Source: Syngnathus acus | Lineage: Eukaryota; Chordata; Actinopteri; Syngnathiformes; Syngnathidae | Direction: 5' to 3' | Length of the DNA: 64,000 nucleotides | Assembly: GCF_901709675.1 (NCBI RefSeq) | Contig: NC_051087.1 | Span: 3,838,001-3,902,000, forward strand | Shown: one piece after another, positions 13,540-24,520 of the stretch | Layout of the letters: every line of letters starts with the position of its first letter | Numbering within the stretch: position 1 is the stretch's first letter | Translations under genes and position numbers: made by a program | Notes under the pieces: model-generated | The model's database searches: none | What the model saw: only the letters and a program-made list of their open reading frames with translations | What the model was told of the DNA's origin: nothing

Positions 13540-13720
13540 ACGCTACTGGAGATGACAGCCACAAAAAAAACGGCTTCTACCCACATGCCATCAGACCTCT
13601 GAACGAATGACATCACAATCTGTCAACCACACCGTGCGATATTTTTTTTTTACGTCTATAATCTTGCTCACTTCGATGTTTACGCTGTGCAATACAGCTG
13701 CAAGCCACTGCACAACTTTT
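13540..13720 (+). mobile_element. Possible LINE 3' end relic
   Basis: A 66-codon open frame (13410-13610) ends KNGFYPHAIRPLNE then stop. It resembles the (S)FFPxAIRLLN carboxyl end of many fish non-LTR retrotransposon polyproteins. It is followed by GTGCGATATTTTTTTTT, a second ACGCTGTGCAATAC and T-rich sequence, as seen in 3' tails of such elements. No upstream RT motif is seen, so the assignment is tentative. Confidence 0.35.
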
Positions 13721-14035
13721 TTTTTTTTGCAGAAACTAAAGTAGTACAACTGCCAAGCTCAAATACACTGACCTTTTTGTTTACTTATTTTAATTACGAA
13801 TTTTAAAATGTTCTTATATACATTACCTCCTCCCTTTTCTCCCTTTCATGATATAAAATTTGCTCTTAATTATCTTTTTTCTATTTTTGTTTCTTTGAGG
13901 GACCATCAAAGTAAGAATTTTTGCTCATTTTGCTTTTTTTGACATTTTTTTTTATTAGTGCCCCCACTAGTCTAAACACAACATTCTGATAAATATGGAA
14001 TATGAGTTAAGCCCAAATATTCACCTGTTTTATCC

Positions 14036-14212
14036 ATCACGGGGGCGGCCATTTTGCCACTTGTTATTGATCGAAAATGACATCACATTGCCAGGTCTCA
14101 GGTCACAACCAATCACGGCTCACCAATTTTCTGAAGCTGTGTGTTTCGACACGGAATATATTATTTTTTTAATTATTTTTATTTTTTTTAGGTTGAGTTC
14201 CCCTTTAATGCT
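14036..14212 (+). repeat. Dispersed repeat C, copy 1
   Basis: Begins GGGGGCGGCCATTTTGCCAC, then CGAAAATGACATCACATTGC, CAGGTCACAACCAATCACGG, ending near GGTTGAGTTCCCCTTTAA. I recognise GGGGCGGCCATTTTGCCACTTG as the start of a frequent fish intronic repeat. A second copy is at 24316. Confidence 0.6.
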
Positions 14213-15639
14213 TTTAATGTTGCGCTATAGCATGAAGCCATGTCTCGGTTATTTCCTCGCAATTATTAAAAGGCCGCAGGCAATTCCAGCCATGCCTATT
14301 CTCATTTCATTGCGATCCACTGCCGTGGCACGAAGCTATTCGGCAGGAATATTTTGCCTTTCTGTGCACAACACCCACACGGGTGAAATGTGCTGCGATG
14401 ATGACGACCTCTCTCAAACAATCACATAAGACTCCAGCGGCGGCGTGCACCGAGGGCCTTCTCCGCTGGCCCAAGCATTATCAAAAGCAACAACCTTTCA
14501 TAAAATGGCATTATTCGGTTTCCAGCAGTCTTTTATCTTTCATAACTTGTCCCGACTGTATCCTATCCAGTTCTCCAAGAGCATCCATTGCTTTCTCTCC
14601 CCGCCGTACTACTTCTTGTTTGTTCGGATGACCTCCCCTCCACCCAACCACTTTATCGCCGTCTGCTCTGCTGGGCTGTAACGGCGATACCCCTTGGCGC
14701 CGCTCTTGCGATCTCCACCTTCAATAATGAATGAGAGGATACAATTCGTCAATCACTTCACAAGCAGGCAGGCAACAATGTGCAAGGTCAGGCCAGTGGC
14801 AGCTGTCAAAGGGGCGATATGATTGGCGCCGGAAAACGCCGTGCACACACAAGAGAGCGAGCGAGCGGGATGGATGGATGGGGTACTTTAGTGAGGGCGG
14901 GGAAAAAAAAGAAAATAGAACAAAAAGGGGGGATGAAGTGAGCTGGCTTGAAATGATCCTCCAAAGAGGTGAGACAAGATAAGGATAATTAAACAATAAC
15001 CAGAGCAACGGAGAGAGAGAAGCGAGGCCAAAAATACACTCGACTCAGACTGCCCGACCAACCTCAAGGTTAGACATGGCTTTCTGTTTTTTTTCTTCCG
15101 TGTGTAAATGTGGCAGTTGAATGGCGTGGAGATCGGAGTCGGACCCGGATCTGGGTCGAGCGTGTGTAGAGCCCAGGGCGATAGCGTTGAGGTTTTGTGA
15201 TGATTGTGTCCGACAAGGACGCCGCCCCCGGGAGAGAGCTGCTATTGACCCCACCCACTCAACACAATTAGACCGGCACACGCCATCCACTTGTTCCCAA
15301 TATAACATGTTTTAATGAGGACATGTAAAGTGTTGGGGTGTATGTGGGCATTGGGGAAGATCAAGCACAGTGAGTAAAACTGAGAATTCATTAGTGTGTG
15401 TCACTCCAACGTGTGGAAATATTTTCACAGTCACTTGTGTACTGTGCACAACTTTCCTCTGTGGAGTCTTTGGTTGCAGTGGGAGCTATTTATTTCACTC
15501 TCTTCCAAAAGAACAGACGCCAGACTAAATGACAAGGTATTTGAGACTCTGAGGTTTTTCCTTTTTTTTTTTTTTTGCATCAGCCACATTAGATAAACGT
15601 TAGGTACTTTTCCCCATTGTAACGAGATCCAGTACAGGA

Positions 15640-15775
15640 GCTACATAAAATAAATAAATAAGTAAAAAATACAAATTAAAAAAAATAATAATAATTTTAT
15701 TTAATTAATAAAACAAATAAAAACATTTCAAAACTATTTAAATTGTATCTGAAACGTAAAAAAAATTAAAATCAA
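15640..15775. repeat. AT-rich low-complexity block
   Basis: Nearly pure A/T with AAATAAATAAATAAGTAAAA and AATAATAATAATTTTATTTA words. No coding sequence. Confidence 0.85.
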
Positions 15776-16228
15776 TCTTATATTCATGCTTAGAAAAAGC
15801 AACACAGACGAGCTAACAGGCTAGCCACTTAACAGCCAGCTAACTCCGCCCTAAAACGAGTTGATGGCAACCCCTTGGAGACTAAAATAATACCCGCACC
15901 TCACATGCATACTTTGCATTGGTATCATAAAAACACCCTGCAATATTTGCAAATATTTGATAGATCAAGCCCACCTAGAAAGTGTCAATAAGCGTTTGGG
16001 AAAGGATAATGTTGGGAGCATCATACAAGTAGACCTAATGAAGTGACACTTGACTGTCAATTTCATCAATTAAAAATGATTAAGTACTCTAAAAGAGAAA
16101 ACACAATTTCATAAATAATGCACACGCAGTTTACCAATTGGTCAGTTCCTCACTTTTACGGTCCAATTACACCATTTGTGTTTGCGTCCTCTGCATAAAA
16201 AAACAACAACTTCAAGACGGCGGCCCCG

Positions 16229-16279
16229 ACTGTCGGCTCACGTCTGATGTGAGGTCGTCAGGCGATCAGAGCCGACAGT
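16229..16279. other. 11-bp inverted repeat
   Basis: ACTGTCGGCTC (16229-16239) and GAGCCGACAGT (16269-16279) are exact reverse complements separated by 29 bases. Function unknown. Confidence 0.75.
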
Positions 16280-18596
16280 ATCATGTAGCATTTGTGTGTT
16301 CTCTAGCAGATGTGCCCCGCAGTGTGGCCCACCTCTTACAAATGTCACTGAGCACAGTCTCTTCCATTTGATTGCTTCTCTCTCTCTCTTTCTCTCTCTC
16401 TCGCTCACATATGCACTATTAGTGTATTGTTAAATGCAAAGAATTTTTCAAATATTAAATTATTTTAGGTCACAAATGCAGCATTGCTTAAACTAAATAT
16501 AACATGATTGCACTGGTCAATACCTCAAGCCATACGTAGATGTAAATGGACCAGACAGCGAGGAGTAGCTGGAGGGAGCTGATTGGTTGACGCAAGGAAC
16601 CAGGCTAACGAAAAAATGAGACAAGAACACAGGGAAAACAAGAAACCAAAGTCAACTCCAGAGATCCGGAACTTCCTTTGAGTTCAATTGAGGTGTAGAC
16701 AGAGCACAAATTCAACTCGTATCTGAAAGCAGCGGAGTAGTCAAAAATGTGACTATTCCGCCCGACGACACCCGCTTGCGTTTTTTTTTTTTTTGGTGCG
16801 GCATCTTCGCTAACTTGTGGCCTGTTCTGACATCTGTCGATCAGAGAGTCGGGATCAGTCAGTCACCCGTCGACTCTGATCTGATAGCTATCAGTCAAAG
16901 CTTATGGAGAGCGTGATAGAAGCCGGCGCTGATGGATCTCGGGAGGAAAGGACGTGAAATTTCTCGCTCTGCTCTTTTAAAACAGCCGCCGTTATTGTTA
17001 GTCATTTAATGATAATAAGAGTGCGACCACTACCTGCAATTTGGCAATTGTCGGAATAGATAAGAGGATGTGACTTCCAGCCGCAAGCCGAGGAAACGTT
17101 CTGACCACTCAGGAATCGAGCTTCTCATCCTCCTTCCAGGCTAATGAAACTTGTTGATTAACACTTAAATGTATTTATCACTTTGCTTTTCATGAAGTGT
17201 ATCTGATTTTGACACGGGCATGATCCAGTTCACCAGTGGAGTCTCGCCTTTATTACGTGAGTAATTAAAGGTAGCATGAACAGCATTGGTTCTAATATTC
17301 GCTTTGGTCTTCATCTAACCATGACCGAATCCATCATCATCAGCCCCTTTCACCTTGCATCGTCTCATTAATTGCCTTTCCCCCCCTATTTCTTTCGGCG
17401 TGCTGTTAACAGGCAAAAATTTGAACTCCTCCCTTCCCCAACCGCCGCGTCGCTCTAATTGCGTGTTGTAAATGACTGTTAAAACAAGTGCAGGCAGATT
17501 TATTAGATCAAAATGGACTAGAACTCATTTGCACCCGATAATCAAAAAGTCTTCTGCGGCGGGGAGAAAAGTGCTTAGCCAAACAAATTGCTACTGCTTA
17601 TTAAAAGTCAAATTACATGTCATAAAAAGACTGATTTAGGTATTTTGCAGCAAAAGCGTGTGCAGCCAATCAGTATTCATCGTAGGCGACAATCAATTCT
17701 GTCAGGCCGGTTCCCCGACAGGGGTGTAGATGAAGTGATTTTTCGAGGACGGCTGCCCCCAAGGGTGACCTCTCCCACTCAAATTCATTAACGCCGCGTG
17801 AGTTCTACCTTCCTCTTCTTCTTGACTCTCCTGTTCGTCAACACACAATGGAAAAAAACAAGGCCGACCTCGAGTCTCAGCACATTTGGCAACGGGAGCG
17901 ACCCTGATTTTCTATGGTTTGGACTAGCTGCTTTAGGCATAATGGCGGAGAGACGTTTGTTGACATCGGGCGACAAAGTCAGCCGTTAGCTGACCTTGCT
18001 CCTCTCGGATGCTTGCTAGCGTTCACCGTCTCCATCTGTCATTCCTAATGGACTTGGCTTTAAAGCGCAAGGTAGGATTAAAGGGCCACGAGGAGTGAAG
18101 CGCGCTAGGAAGAAAGTGCAGATAAGTGAAATCGCTGGGGCACTTCAAAAACATCCACATGCTTCTATTTTTATTTTTTGCAAGCGTGCCTGCCTTTCTT
18201 AGACGAGTCACCGGGTATGATAAACCGTTAAGGTTGCATCCTTGCCGAGCACACACACACTGGCTCACATATAAATCAAGCGTAGATGGAACATTTCCCC
18301 CGTGAGCATAGCGAAGGCAGCTATCAATCCAAAGTAGAGGGGCAACTCGAGATGGAGAGAAGGGAGGGAAATGTGGCCCCGGGATCTCCACTGGGAAAAG
18401 GAGTGTGGGAGCGAATGCAATGGACGCTGAATGAGAGGGCTGCTTAGAATGAGGAAGGAGACTTTAGAGTGAAACACTTTTGACCTTAAAAGCACCTGAT
18501 GTATCAAATTACTTACTGCTGGAAAAAAGATCAATTCGGGTGGTGATCAAAAAGTAACTTGAGATTATGGCAATAATATTAATAATAATGAGGTAG

Positions 18597-18925
18597 TAGG
18601 GCTGTTTGATATTAGAAAAAATATGAATTACGGTAAAAATTGAAATCACGATTACTAGTCAAACCAAACGATTGTTTATTGTTTGGTACAAAACAAGAAC
18701 ATGTAAAAAAAAAATATTAAGATGCATTTTTTTTAAATATGATAATGTAAGTTAATGGACCAAACATTTTTCTAACAATGCAAAAAAGTACTGTATCAAC
18801 AAACACTGTGCATTAGATATTAATGCATATTAATAATCGTTTTTATGCCAATTTGGCATAATTGTAAATGATTGTAAATAATCGTGGAGTGTAATAATTG
18901 TAATTGAATTTCCATTAATTGCACA
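18597..18925 (+). repeat. Dispersed repeat D, copy 1
   Basis: Starts TAGGGCTGTTTGATATTAG, has ATTGAAATCACGATTACT, and ends TCGTGGAGTGTAATAATTGT ... CCATTAATTGCAC. The 3' part matches 51228-51398. AT-rich, no coding capacity. Confidence 0.5.
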
Positions 18926-19288
18926 AGTTAGATACCTTTTCCCCCCCAGACTTTGTTTTTATCTTTTTGTCTAAAATAAATGCTTGAAAATTTTCAGTGT
19001 CAAAAAATCTGTAGTCCATTTCAGCCCAAGTTGCAGTCAACCAAAAAAGTTATATCATTTTGGACAGTTAGACGCTCCAGAGTGAATCATTTTATGTTTA
19101 TGTCTGGCCATTGCGGGAATTCATACATTTATTGGAATCGCAAGTGACAGTTTGTCACACTTTGGATGAATCCTGTGATTTTGCACCTTCATGTGCTGTT
19201 GACTAATATGCACCTGCGGCCTCATGGCTTTCCGTAGCACGTTCAACTTTGTCCTTATCCAAATACGACTTCTCTTTATGTCCGTCAG

Positions 19289-19445
19289 AGGTGGCGCCCT
19301 ACCTGCGAGGGGTCGGCCTGGAGCAACAAGTGGTGCTGGAGGGAAACAGACTGGTGCTGACCTGCTTGGCTGGAGGCAGTTGGCCGCTGCAGTACCGCTG
19401 GTCTCTCAACAGCAGCAACATCACCGACTGGACGCCGCAGTACAG
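19289..19445 (+). CDS. sdk1: Sidekick exon: Ig1, N-terminal half
   Basis: This exon encodes the first half of Ig1, the outermost domain used in homophilic Sidekick contacts. The acceptor is CCGTCAG at 19282-19288 and the donor is CAG|GTCAGC after 19445. It enters in phase 1 (AG completes a probable Glu codon) and leaves in phase 2 (AG of an Arg codon). The local peptide begins (E)VAPYLRG and continues LEGNRLVLTCLAGGSWPLQYRW. The B-strand Cys is local residue 26 and the invariant Ig Trp is residue 38, counting the split Glu as 1. NSSNIT at residues 41-46 gives two adjacent N-glycosylation sequons. The VAPY...LEGNRLVLTC...GSWPL pattern is the Sidekick Ig1 signature. Frames reading leftward into 19224-19288 or past 19445 are intron read-through. 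A start codon is not expected here; this is an internal exon. Confidence 0.93.
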
Positions 19446-21175
19446 GTCAGCTGCCGCCAACTGGCCGACTCGCTCTCGTCGGGCTAATGAGGTCCAAAAC
19501 GTTTCTGTCAGTTTATATCAAATACCAAAAACGGCTCACATAATTGCAGCCCAACATTTAGAAATACACCATTCCACAATTCTGTCTTTCTCTTTGTCCC
19601 GTGTTTTGTGTAGTAAGAGCCAAAGCTGACAGAATCAAGTCCTTTTTTGTCATCGTTTAAAATAGCGATAAACTTGGGAGAGCCGATCTACTCGGGTGAG
19701 GAAGCAGGAGGTGTTGTGTAACACGTTGGACCGCTCTCAACATTTTGGCAGCTGTAGTTTGATGAGGTCGGCAACACGGCAGATTGGCAGGGCGCTGTGT
19801 GTGTCGTATTTGCGCTGCTGTCAAAATTTATAACACGTCTGATGTGAGGACAAACACCAGGGAGGACGGAAAGCTGCAGGAATTTTTTTTAAATTTTATT
19901 TTTTATTTTTTTTACGAGTGCGTTTTACCTCCGGTTGTTCAAAGACAGCGAAAAGCAACATCTTCGGAATTTCTATTCCGAATTGCCAATTTTAAGTTGA
20001 CATTGTTGTTTGAAATTTTGCAATTTAAAATATTCCCGGGCAAGAAAATATTTAAGAAATAAGAATACAATAAATACGCTTTTAATATTTCCCAAATATT
20101 TTTTTTTCAGTTCTGTTTTATTAGACACGGTAATATTGTTTTCTCCCTCTCTTTCTTGTCTTTATTAAAGACTGCATTAAAAAATAAAGAAAAAATATTC
20201 CCAGTCTTCACTTTGCTCTCTTCTAAAATTGTGCTTGTTGAATCATTGTTGAGCCCACCCGGCAACTAGGGCAGCCAGGTCGATTGCAAGCCGCCTCCGC
20301 GAGTAAAAGCTGATTGAACCCGTCCTAAATCATCCAGAGAATTGAGCCCTGCAAGCCAAGCAGCGACTGTGTCACCAAAATGATTGTATTGATTGGCAAC
20401 TGTCAACACTGAACTTTGAGTCCGGTGAGATATCTCCCAGCTAAACTTGCCGGGTGCTTAAAAACTGCAGTGACAGCCCTGCCGCCGCCGTATCGGTCTA
20501 ATAAAATGTAATGACAGCCAGAAAGGGAGCGCTACCGTGTTACATTACGCTATGTGCTATTCTTGATTAAACGGAATTATACAAGCCTTTCAAAAATGAC
20601 GCCGGCGTGCAAACAATGCGCATTGGACACTATGTGTGTTGTTGGCACAAGTTGGCATCATACACTGACAGCCTGCGAGTTAAGTACTTGGCTGGCCTAT
20701 TATTCATAATGAGCCCCTAAGCGATGTCCAGTTTTGTGTGTGTGTGTGTGTGTGTATGTGTGTGTGTATTTGCATTAGAGAGTTTGTCCAGCGTGGCAGC
20801 AACCTAGATCCTACGCCAAGGTTGCCATTAGGGAATCCCTATCCATTTAAAACCCATTAATACATTAATAACTTCTCAGGAAAAAAAAAAGAAGAAAAAA
20901 AACATGGATGCAGTGAAATAAACATGCAGGTGCTGAGCCAATGTAAGAGTGCCCAGAAAAATATAATTTTCAGGATGACAATGGAAACTTGGAACTCCTA
21001 AAACTCACGACAGTAATCCCTATTGTATAATATTGACTTTATTTCATTTATTTATTTAGTTATTCATTCTTAGATATTTTTAGAGAGATTGTTATTTGTA
21101 TAAGTGGAAAATGGATAACAAGTGGGGAATCACATGATATGAAAGGTCATTCCACAATCCTCATGTCATCTGTAG
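19446..21175 (+). other. Intron within Ig1 (1,730 bases)
   Basis: Phase 2 intron between the two Ig1 exons. It starts GTCAGC and ends TCTGTAG. It contains a (GT)n microsatellite at about 20735-20768, A/T-rich low-complexity stretches near 19.9 and 20.1 kb, and A-rich sequence at about 20881-20902. I see no exon-like reading frame or RNA gene. Confidence 0.85.
20735..20768. repeat. (GT)n microsatellite
   Basis: Run of about 11 GT units then a TATGTGTGTGTGTAT tail, in the intron within Ig1. Confidence 0.9.
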
Positions 21176-21282
21176 GTTATTTGTGCCGTCGCTGCAGAGG
21201 ACAGACGCCGGATTGTATCAATGCACTGTGAGGAACAGGATGGGCGCCATCATACACGGAAGAACAGAGGTGCAAGTGGCCT
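21176..21282 (+). CDS. sdk1: Sidekick exon: Ig1, C-terminal half
   Basis: Completes Ig1. The acceptor TGTAG ends at 21175. The first base completes the Arg codon begun in the previous exon, giving local residues R53[16 protein letters not shown]. The F-strand Cys at residue 69 pairs with C26 in the Ig fold, and DAGLYQC is the classic D-x-G-x-Y-x-C motif. The exon continues [18 protein letters not shown], the Sidekick G-strand and hinge into Ig2. The donor is GTGAGTAC after 21282, in phase 1. Only 73 bases separate it from the next exon, by far the tightest spacing in the gene's visible part. PSL..DAGFYRC...NRMGAL is shared with mammalian SDK1 and SDK2, so this exon alone does not separate the paralogues. 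Confidence 0.93.
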
Positions 21283-21355
21283 GTGAGTACCAAAAAAATC
21301 ATTTGCGAGTTCGAGAAAGAGTTTGGTGGGTCACACAAACTCTTGTTTCCTCAAG
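21283..21355 (+). other. 73-base intron between Ig1 and Ig2
   Basis: Minimal-size phase 1 intron with donor GTGAGTAC and acceptor CTCAAG. The pyrimidine tract CTCTTGTTTCCTC is short and the acceptor uses AAG rather than CAG. Read in frame from the Ig1 exon, the intron has no stop codon, so an open frame runs on to about 21527; however, 73 is not a multiple of three, and retention would put the Ig2 exon out of frame. Confidence 0.85.
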
Positions 21356-21503
21356 TTATGGGGAGGTTCTCAGGCCAAGAGCAGAGAACGACGGTGAGCC
21401 AAGGCCAGGCCGCCATCCTCAGCCCGCCTCCCTTGGCGTCCTTCCCTCAGCCCTTGGCAACTTGGTACAAAGATGGACACAAGATTATTCCCAACCACCG
21501 AAT
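21356..21503 (+). CDS. sdk1: Sidekick exon: Ig2, N-terminal half
   Basis: Encodes the start of Ig2. TT completes a codon begun by T in the previous exon, giving Phe where mammalian SDK1/2 have Tyr in the AYMG hinge. It continues [19 protein letters not shown], then [19 protein letters not shown]. The core Trp is local residue 125. The usual B-strand Cys is absent (ILSPPPL occupies that stretch). As I recall, mammalian SDK1 and SDK2 lack it too, so this looks like a family trait rather than damage. GHKIIP matches SDK1 (SDK2 has a different motif there as I recall). The exon leaves in phase 2 with donor AT|GTGAGT after 21503. The frame is open throughout. Confidence 0.93.
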
Positions 21504-23002
21504 GTGAGTAAAATAAATTTGTTTTGAGCATATATTGTGGATTTTCACTTGAAGCAGGTGAGTCTGTTGACTAGTTGAGCACATTTTTGACACTTTTCCA
21601 CCCACAGTGGAGCTCAACAGATTCATGTGTTGGCCGAAATGTTTTTTTGATACAAATGTGCAATTGGAACATTTTGTTGGGTGAAATATGCGAAGATGTG
21701 TGTGGCCTGCCAGCATAACTAACCATTAAGAGCACTAACTGCTCCCGGGCGTGCTATGGAATGAGATTGTCTGTGGCCTCTCTGTGCACGTAAATGGTCA
21801 GTCTGCAGCTTTTTCACTCCTCTAATGGCACTTCCCAAATGCTCAACGGGGTCATTAAGGAATAAAATCATTTTTATCATTTCAACCGACACAAGGGAAG
21901 ATATTTTACCTAGCGTTATAAAAGAACAATTATTATTTCAATTATAATACGATGTTCTTTTCATTAAGTTTAACTTTTAGCGTTGATGACAAGAAACGTG
22001 CTCTTGCATCAATAGCTTTCGTAAAGAGATTCAATTTGAATCCCAAATAGAGGACGAAACTTTCACAAAAGTCCTTGCGACATTTTGTTCAGTTTGTCTG
22101 TGTCCAAATTCCACACAGTTTAATTTTTACTAGGCACAATATATTAATTTCATAGCATTCTGCTGAGAAATGAGCATTGTTACAAATATTCGTAAATTAA
22201 AGATGATCGCATTCAGTTGATGGGAAACTAACTCAGTATGTGCAACTTCAAGATTTACCGATATGATAATCGGTAAAAGGCTCCAACTTATCAGTACGCA
22301 TAGCAAGGTCATGCTTGCATGAGGTTTGGAAGATCTTGTAAGCCATCCAACACCTCCCATCCTTCGCAAAGAGGGTCACGGTTGACGTCACAGAATCTCC
22401 ACTGAAAGCGTTCCTAGAGGAATGGAAGCCAAATGTTGGAGCGTCTCCATATTTTCACCCATTTTTGCATCGCGTAATGGACAGTTAGATGTCCGTCTAG
22501 TGTAAATTAGATACAGCCTTTCCTTCACTTATGCATTTCTGAAAAGCGTCTCTCGCTGGAATAACATTTGGTGCAATATGAAATGTGTATTTTTCGTTAA
22601 TAAAAAAAAAAAGCTTGCCAGCAACCCTGGAAATAGGAAGCTGCAGTTAATGCCGCTCATGTTGCCTCTGAAGCACTTTGTACTTAATAGAGAGAGCGAA
22701 ATGCATCCCATTCCCCCATAACCTGTGTCCTTGACAATCTCATCTGAAGAACAGTGTGAAAACTGGTCAAACACCTTGCCAAAAAAACATAATCATCACA
22801 TTGTAGCTCCAAGTGGCCACTATTTTAAAATATCAACCTGCAAGGTTAGAAAGCCGTAACGATTGCAAATCAATTTTACCTGCTGTTGAGCAAATGACGG
22901 ACAAGATAGCAAGGAAAGGCAATTAGAAACCTCGATTGATTCCATGGTAGTTTTTCTTTTCTTGCCGCCATTGTTCTCGCCAATAGGGGTAGCTTAAGGT
23001 AA

Positions 23003-23083
23003 GATCTGCAGGACGCGGGAACTGCTCAGGCCTTGCCGTGCGGGGTCCCGCAAGGGTCAACCATTGGACCCCTTTTGTTCAGC
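23003..23083 (+). mobile_element. LINE reverse-transcriptase remnant
   Basis: From 23036 the frame reads PCGVPQGSTIGPLLFS, the reverse-transcriptase block GVPQGS..GPLLF typical of non-LTR retrotransposons. An open frame upstream (from 23003, after a stop) adds AQAL before it. After LLFS the similarity ends at once (RQANRQ), and the catalytic FADD-type box is not found. This is a small decayed fragment inside the 18 kb intron, on the same strand as the host gene, not a functional element. Confidence 0.7.
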
Positions 23084-24315
23084 CGCCAGGCTAACCGCCA
23101 ACCCGCATGTTGTGGACAATTTATTTATTGGTTGAGCAATCAATCAACCAAGAAGATCTTCTCCGTCATCCAACTGTTGTTTCCGTGCGGTTGTGTGAAA
23201 CCAACTAATGCCGTGTGATGTTGGCAACATTTCTGCCGTTTGATTAGTTTGACACATATGTCAGAATCTCATTTTCCTTCCAAGACACTATCCCGCCGCC
23301 TTTTCAAGCATCGAATACTCCGGACAGAAACCTTTATTTCTTCATCTTAAAATGAAATTTCCCTGATTGGCTTGCCGCCCACACATGCACTCACACACAT
23401 TCACAAACGCTGTTTGAAGACTCGAGCGTGGCACTTCCTTTGAACCTTCATAAGACTAATTTGCACCTTTCTTCACAGCTCCCCTCTTGTCTCGACAAGA
23501 CGCGTCCCCCCCACAACCCCACCTCTCCGCATCTCATTTTTTTCCCCCTGCCTCCAAATTATTCTTTATCCCGCCACGTTCCCTCGCTGCACTTGCATTC
23601 TCCGTCTCTTTTACGGTCATTACGGCATGGGAGGATATACTGTCGGAGAAGCCGTAAACGTCTGTTCCTCGGTCAAGACACACACCGAGACAATCTGTCT
23701 CCAAAGACTTATCTCAATTACATATACCTGGCCGGAAAAATCTCAGCGAGCAGCCGTGCGTAGATTGTGAGCTTGCTGACGACGTGTGTGTGGGTGAGGT
23801 GACGCTGGCCGATCCCGCGGTCCGGCGAGACGAGGCCAGATGGCGCCTGGCGGTTGGCTATCTTGGCGGTGGCCAAGCTGATGATGTCGTTTATGATGTT
23901 TATTGATCCGTGATGCGCTCCATCTCGCTGTCTTTTCAGCCCTCGCGCACAGCTTGCACTTTACGTCCAGGCGTCTGCCCCCAAAACCTCGCTCTGTGTT
24001 CTTGCACATGTGCACGCACATGCAGGTACTCCCACGCCTTCTTCGAGTAGGGAGAAAGAAATTGACTTAATTAACTTATTGTCATTCACACTTGAGTGAG
24101 CGCACTGAGTACACTAACAGATAGCAGATAACGATAGCAGAACAACAAAGCTGGCTAATAGGAAAGAAAGGACAAACACTAAAAAACAAAAGAAATTAAA
24201 AATATTTTAATATGTTGAATGCAAAATATTCAATCTTGGAAATAAACTTGAACTAGAGGCTCACTTCTGTAGAAGTAATCGAAACTATGAATTGCGTATC
24301 AAAATCCTGCCAGTC

Positions 24316-24520
24316 TCGGGGCGGCCATTTTGTCACTTGTTGTCGACTAAAAATGACATCACAGTTGCTCAGGTAACGACGTCGTGCTGTTCATCTGAAG
24401 TAGCATTCTCATTAGACGCTTGCTATTTTCGCTGGAGATATCGTTTTGAGTCAGTCGATTCTTCTGCGTCCAGCAGGCGGCTGACAACATCCAACGATTG
24501 GATGGGAAAATGTGTTTCAA
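24316..24520 (+). repeat. Dispersed repeat C, copy 2
   Basis: TCGGGGCGGCCATTTTGTCA, then TAAAAATGACATCACAGTTG and CTCAGGTAACGAC match repeat C at 14.04 kb. The remainder is more diverged, with ATTGGATGGGAAAATGTGTT near the end. Confidence 0.55.

Larger units (their letters stand above)
1..19288 (+). other. Upstream intron (3' part), no gene seen
   Basis: About 19 kb with no coding exon that I can support. It ends at the acceptor TCCGTCAG just before 19289. Because Sidekick Ig1 normally follows directly after the signal-peptide exon, this is probably the 3' part of intron 1 (inference). Reading frames here are short, often begin or end in homopolymers, and match no family I know. Recognisable content: fragments of a fish-type dispersed repeat near 1.5, 1.9, 4.8 and 6.2-6.4 kb; a repeat at 6812-7065 with a second copy near 43.7 kb; a possible LINE 3' relic at 13.5-13.7 kb; a repeat at 14.0-14.2 kb shared with 24.3 kb; an AT-rich patch at 15.65-15.77 kb; a repeat at 18.6-18.9 kb shared with 51.2 kb; a (TC)n run at 12.05 kb; and a 31-A tract at 9.18 kb. 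Confidence 0.75.

Noticed and set aside
19224-19629. Longer open frames over the Ig1 exon
   Set aside because: They read through the acceptor at 19288 or donor at 19446; family alignment and phase place the exon at 19289-19445.
21183-21527. Single 114-residue frame across two exons
   Set aside because: It crosses the 73-base intron and then runs in the wrong frame through the Ig2 exon.
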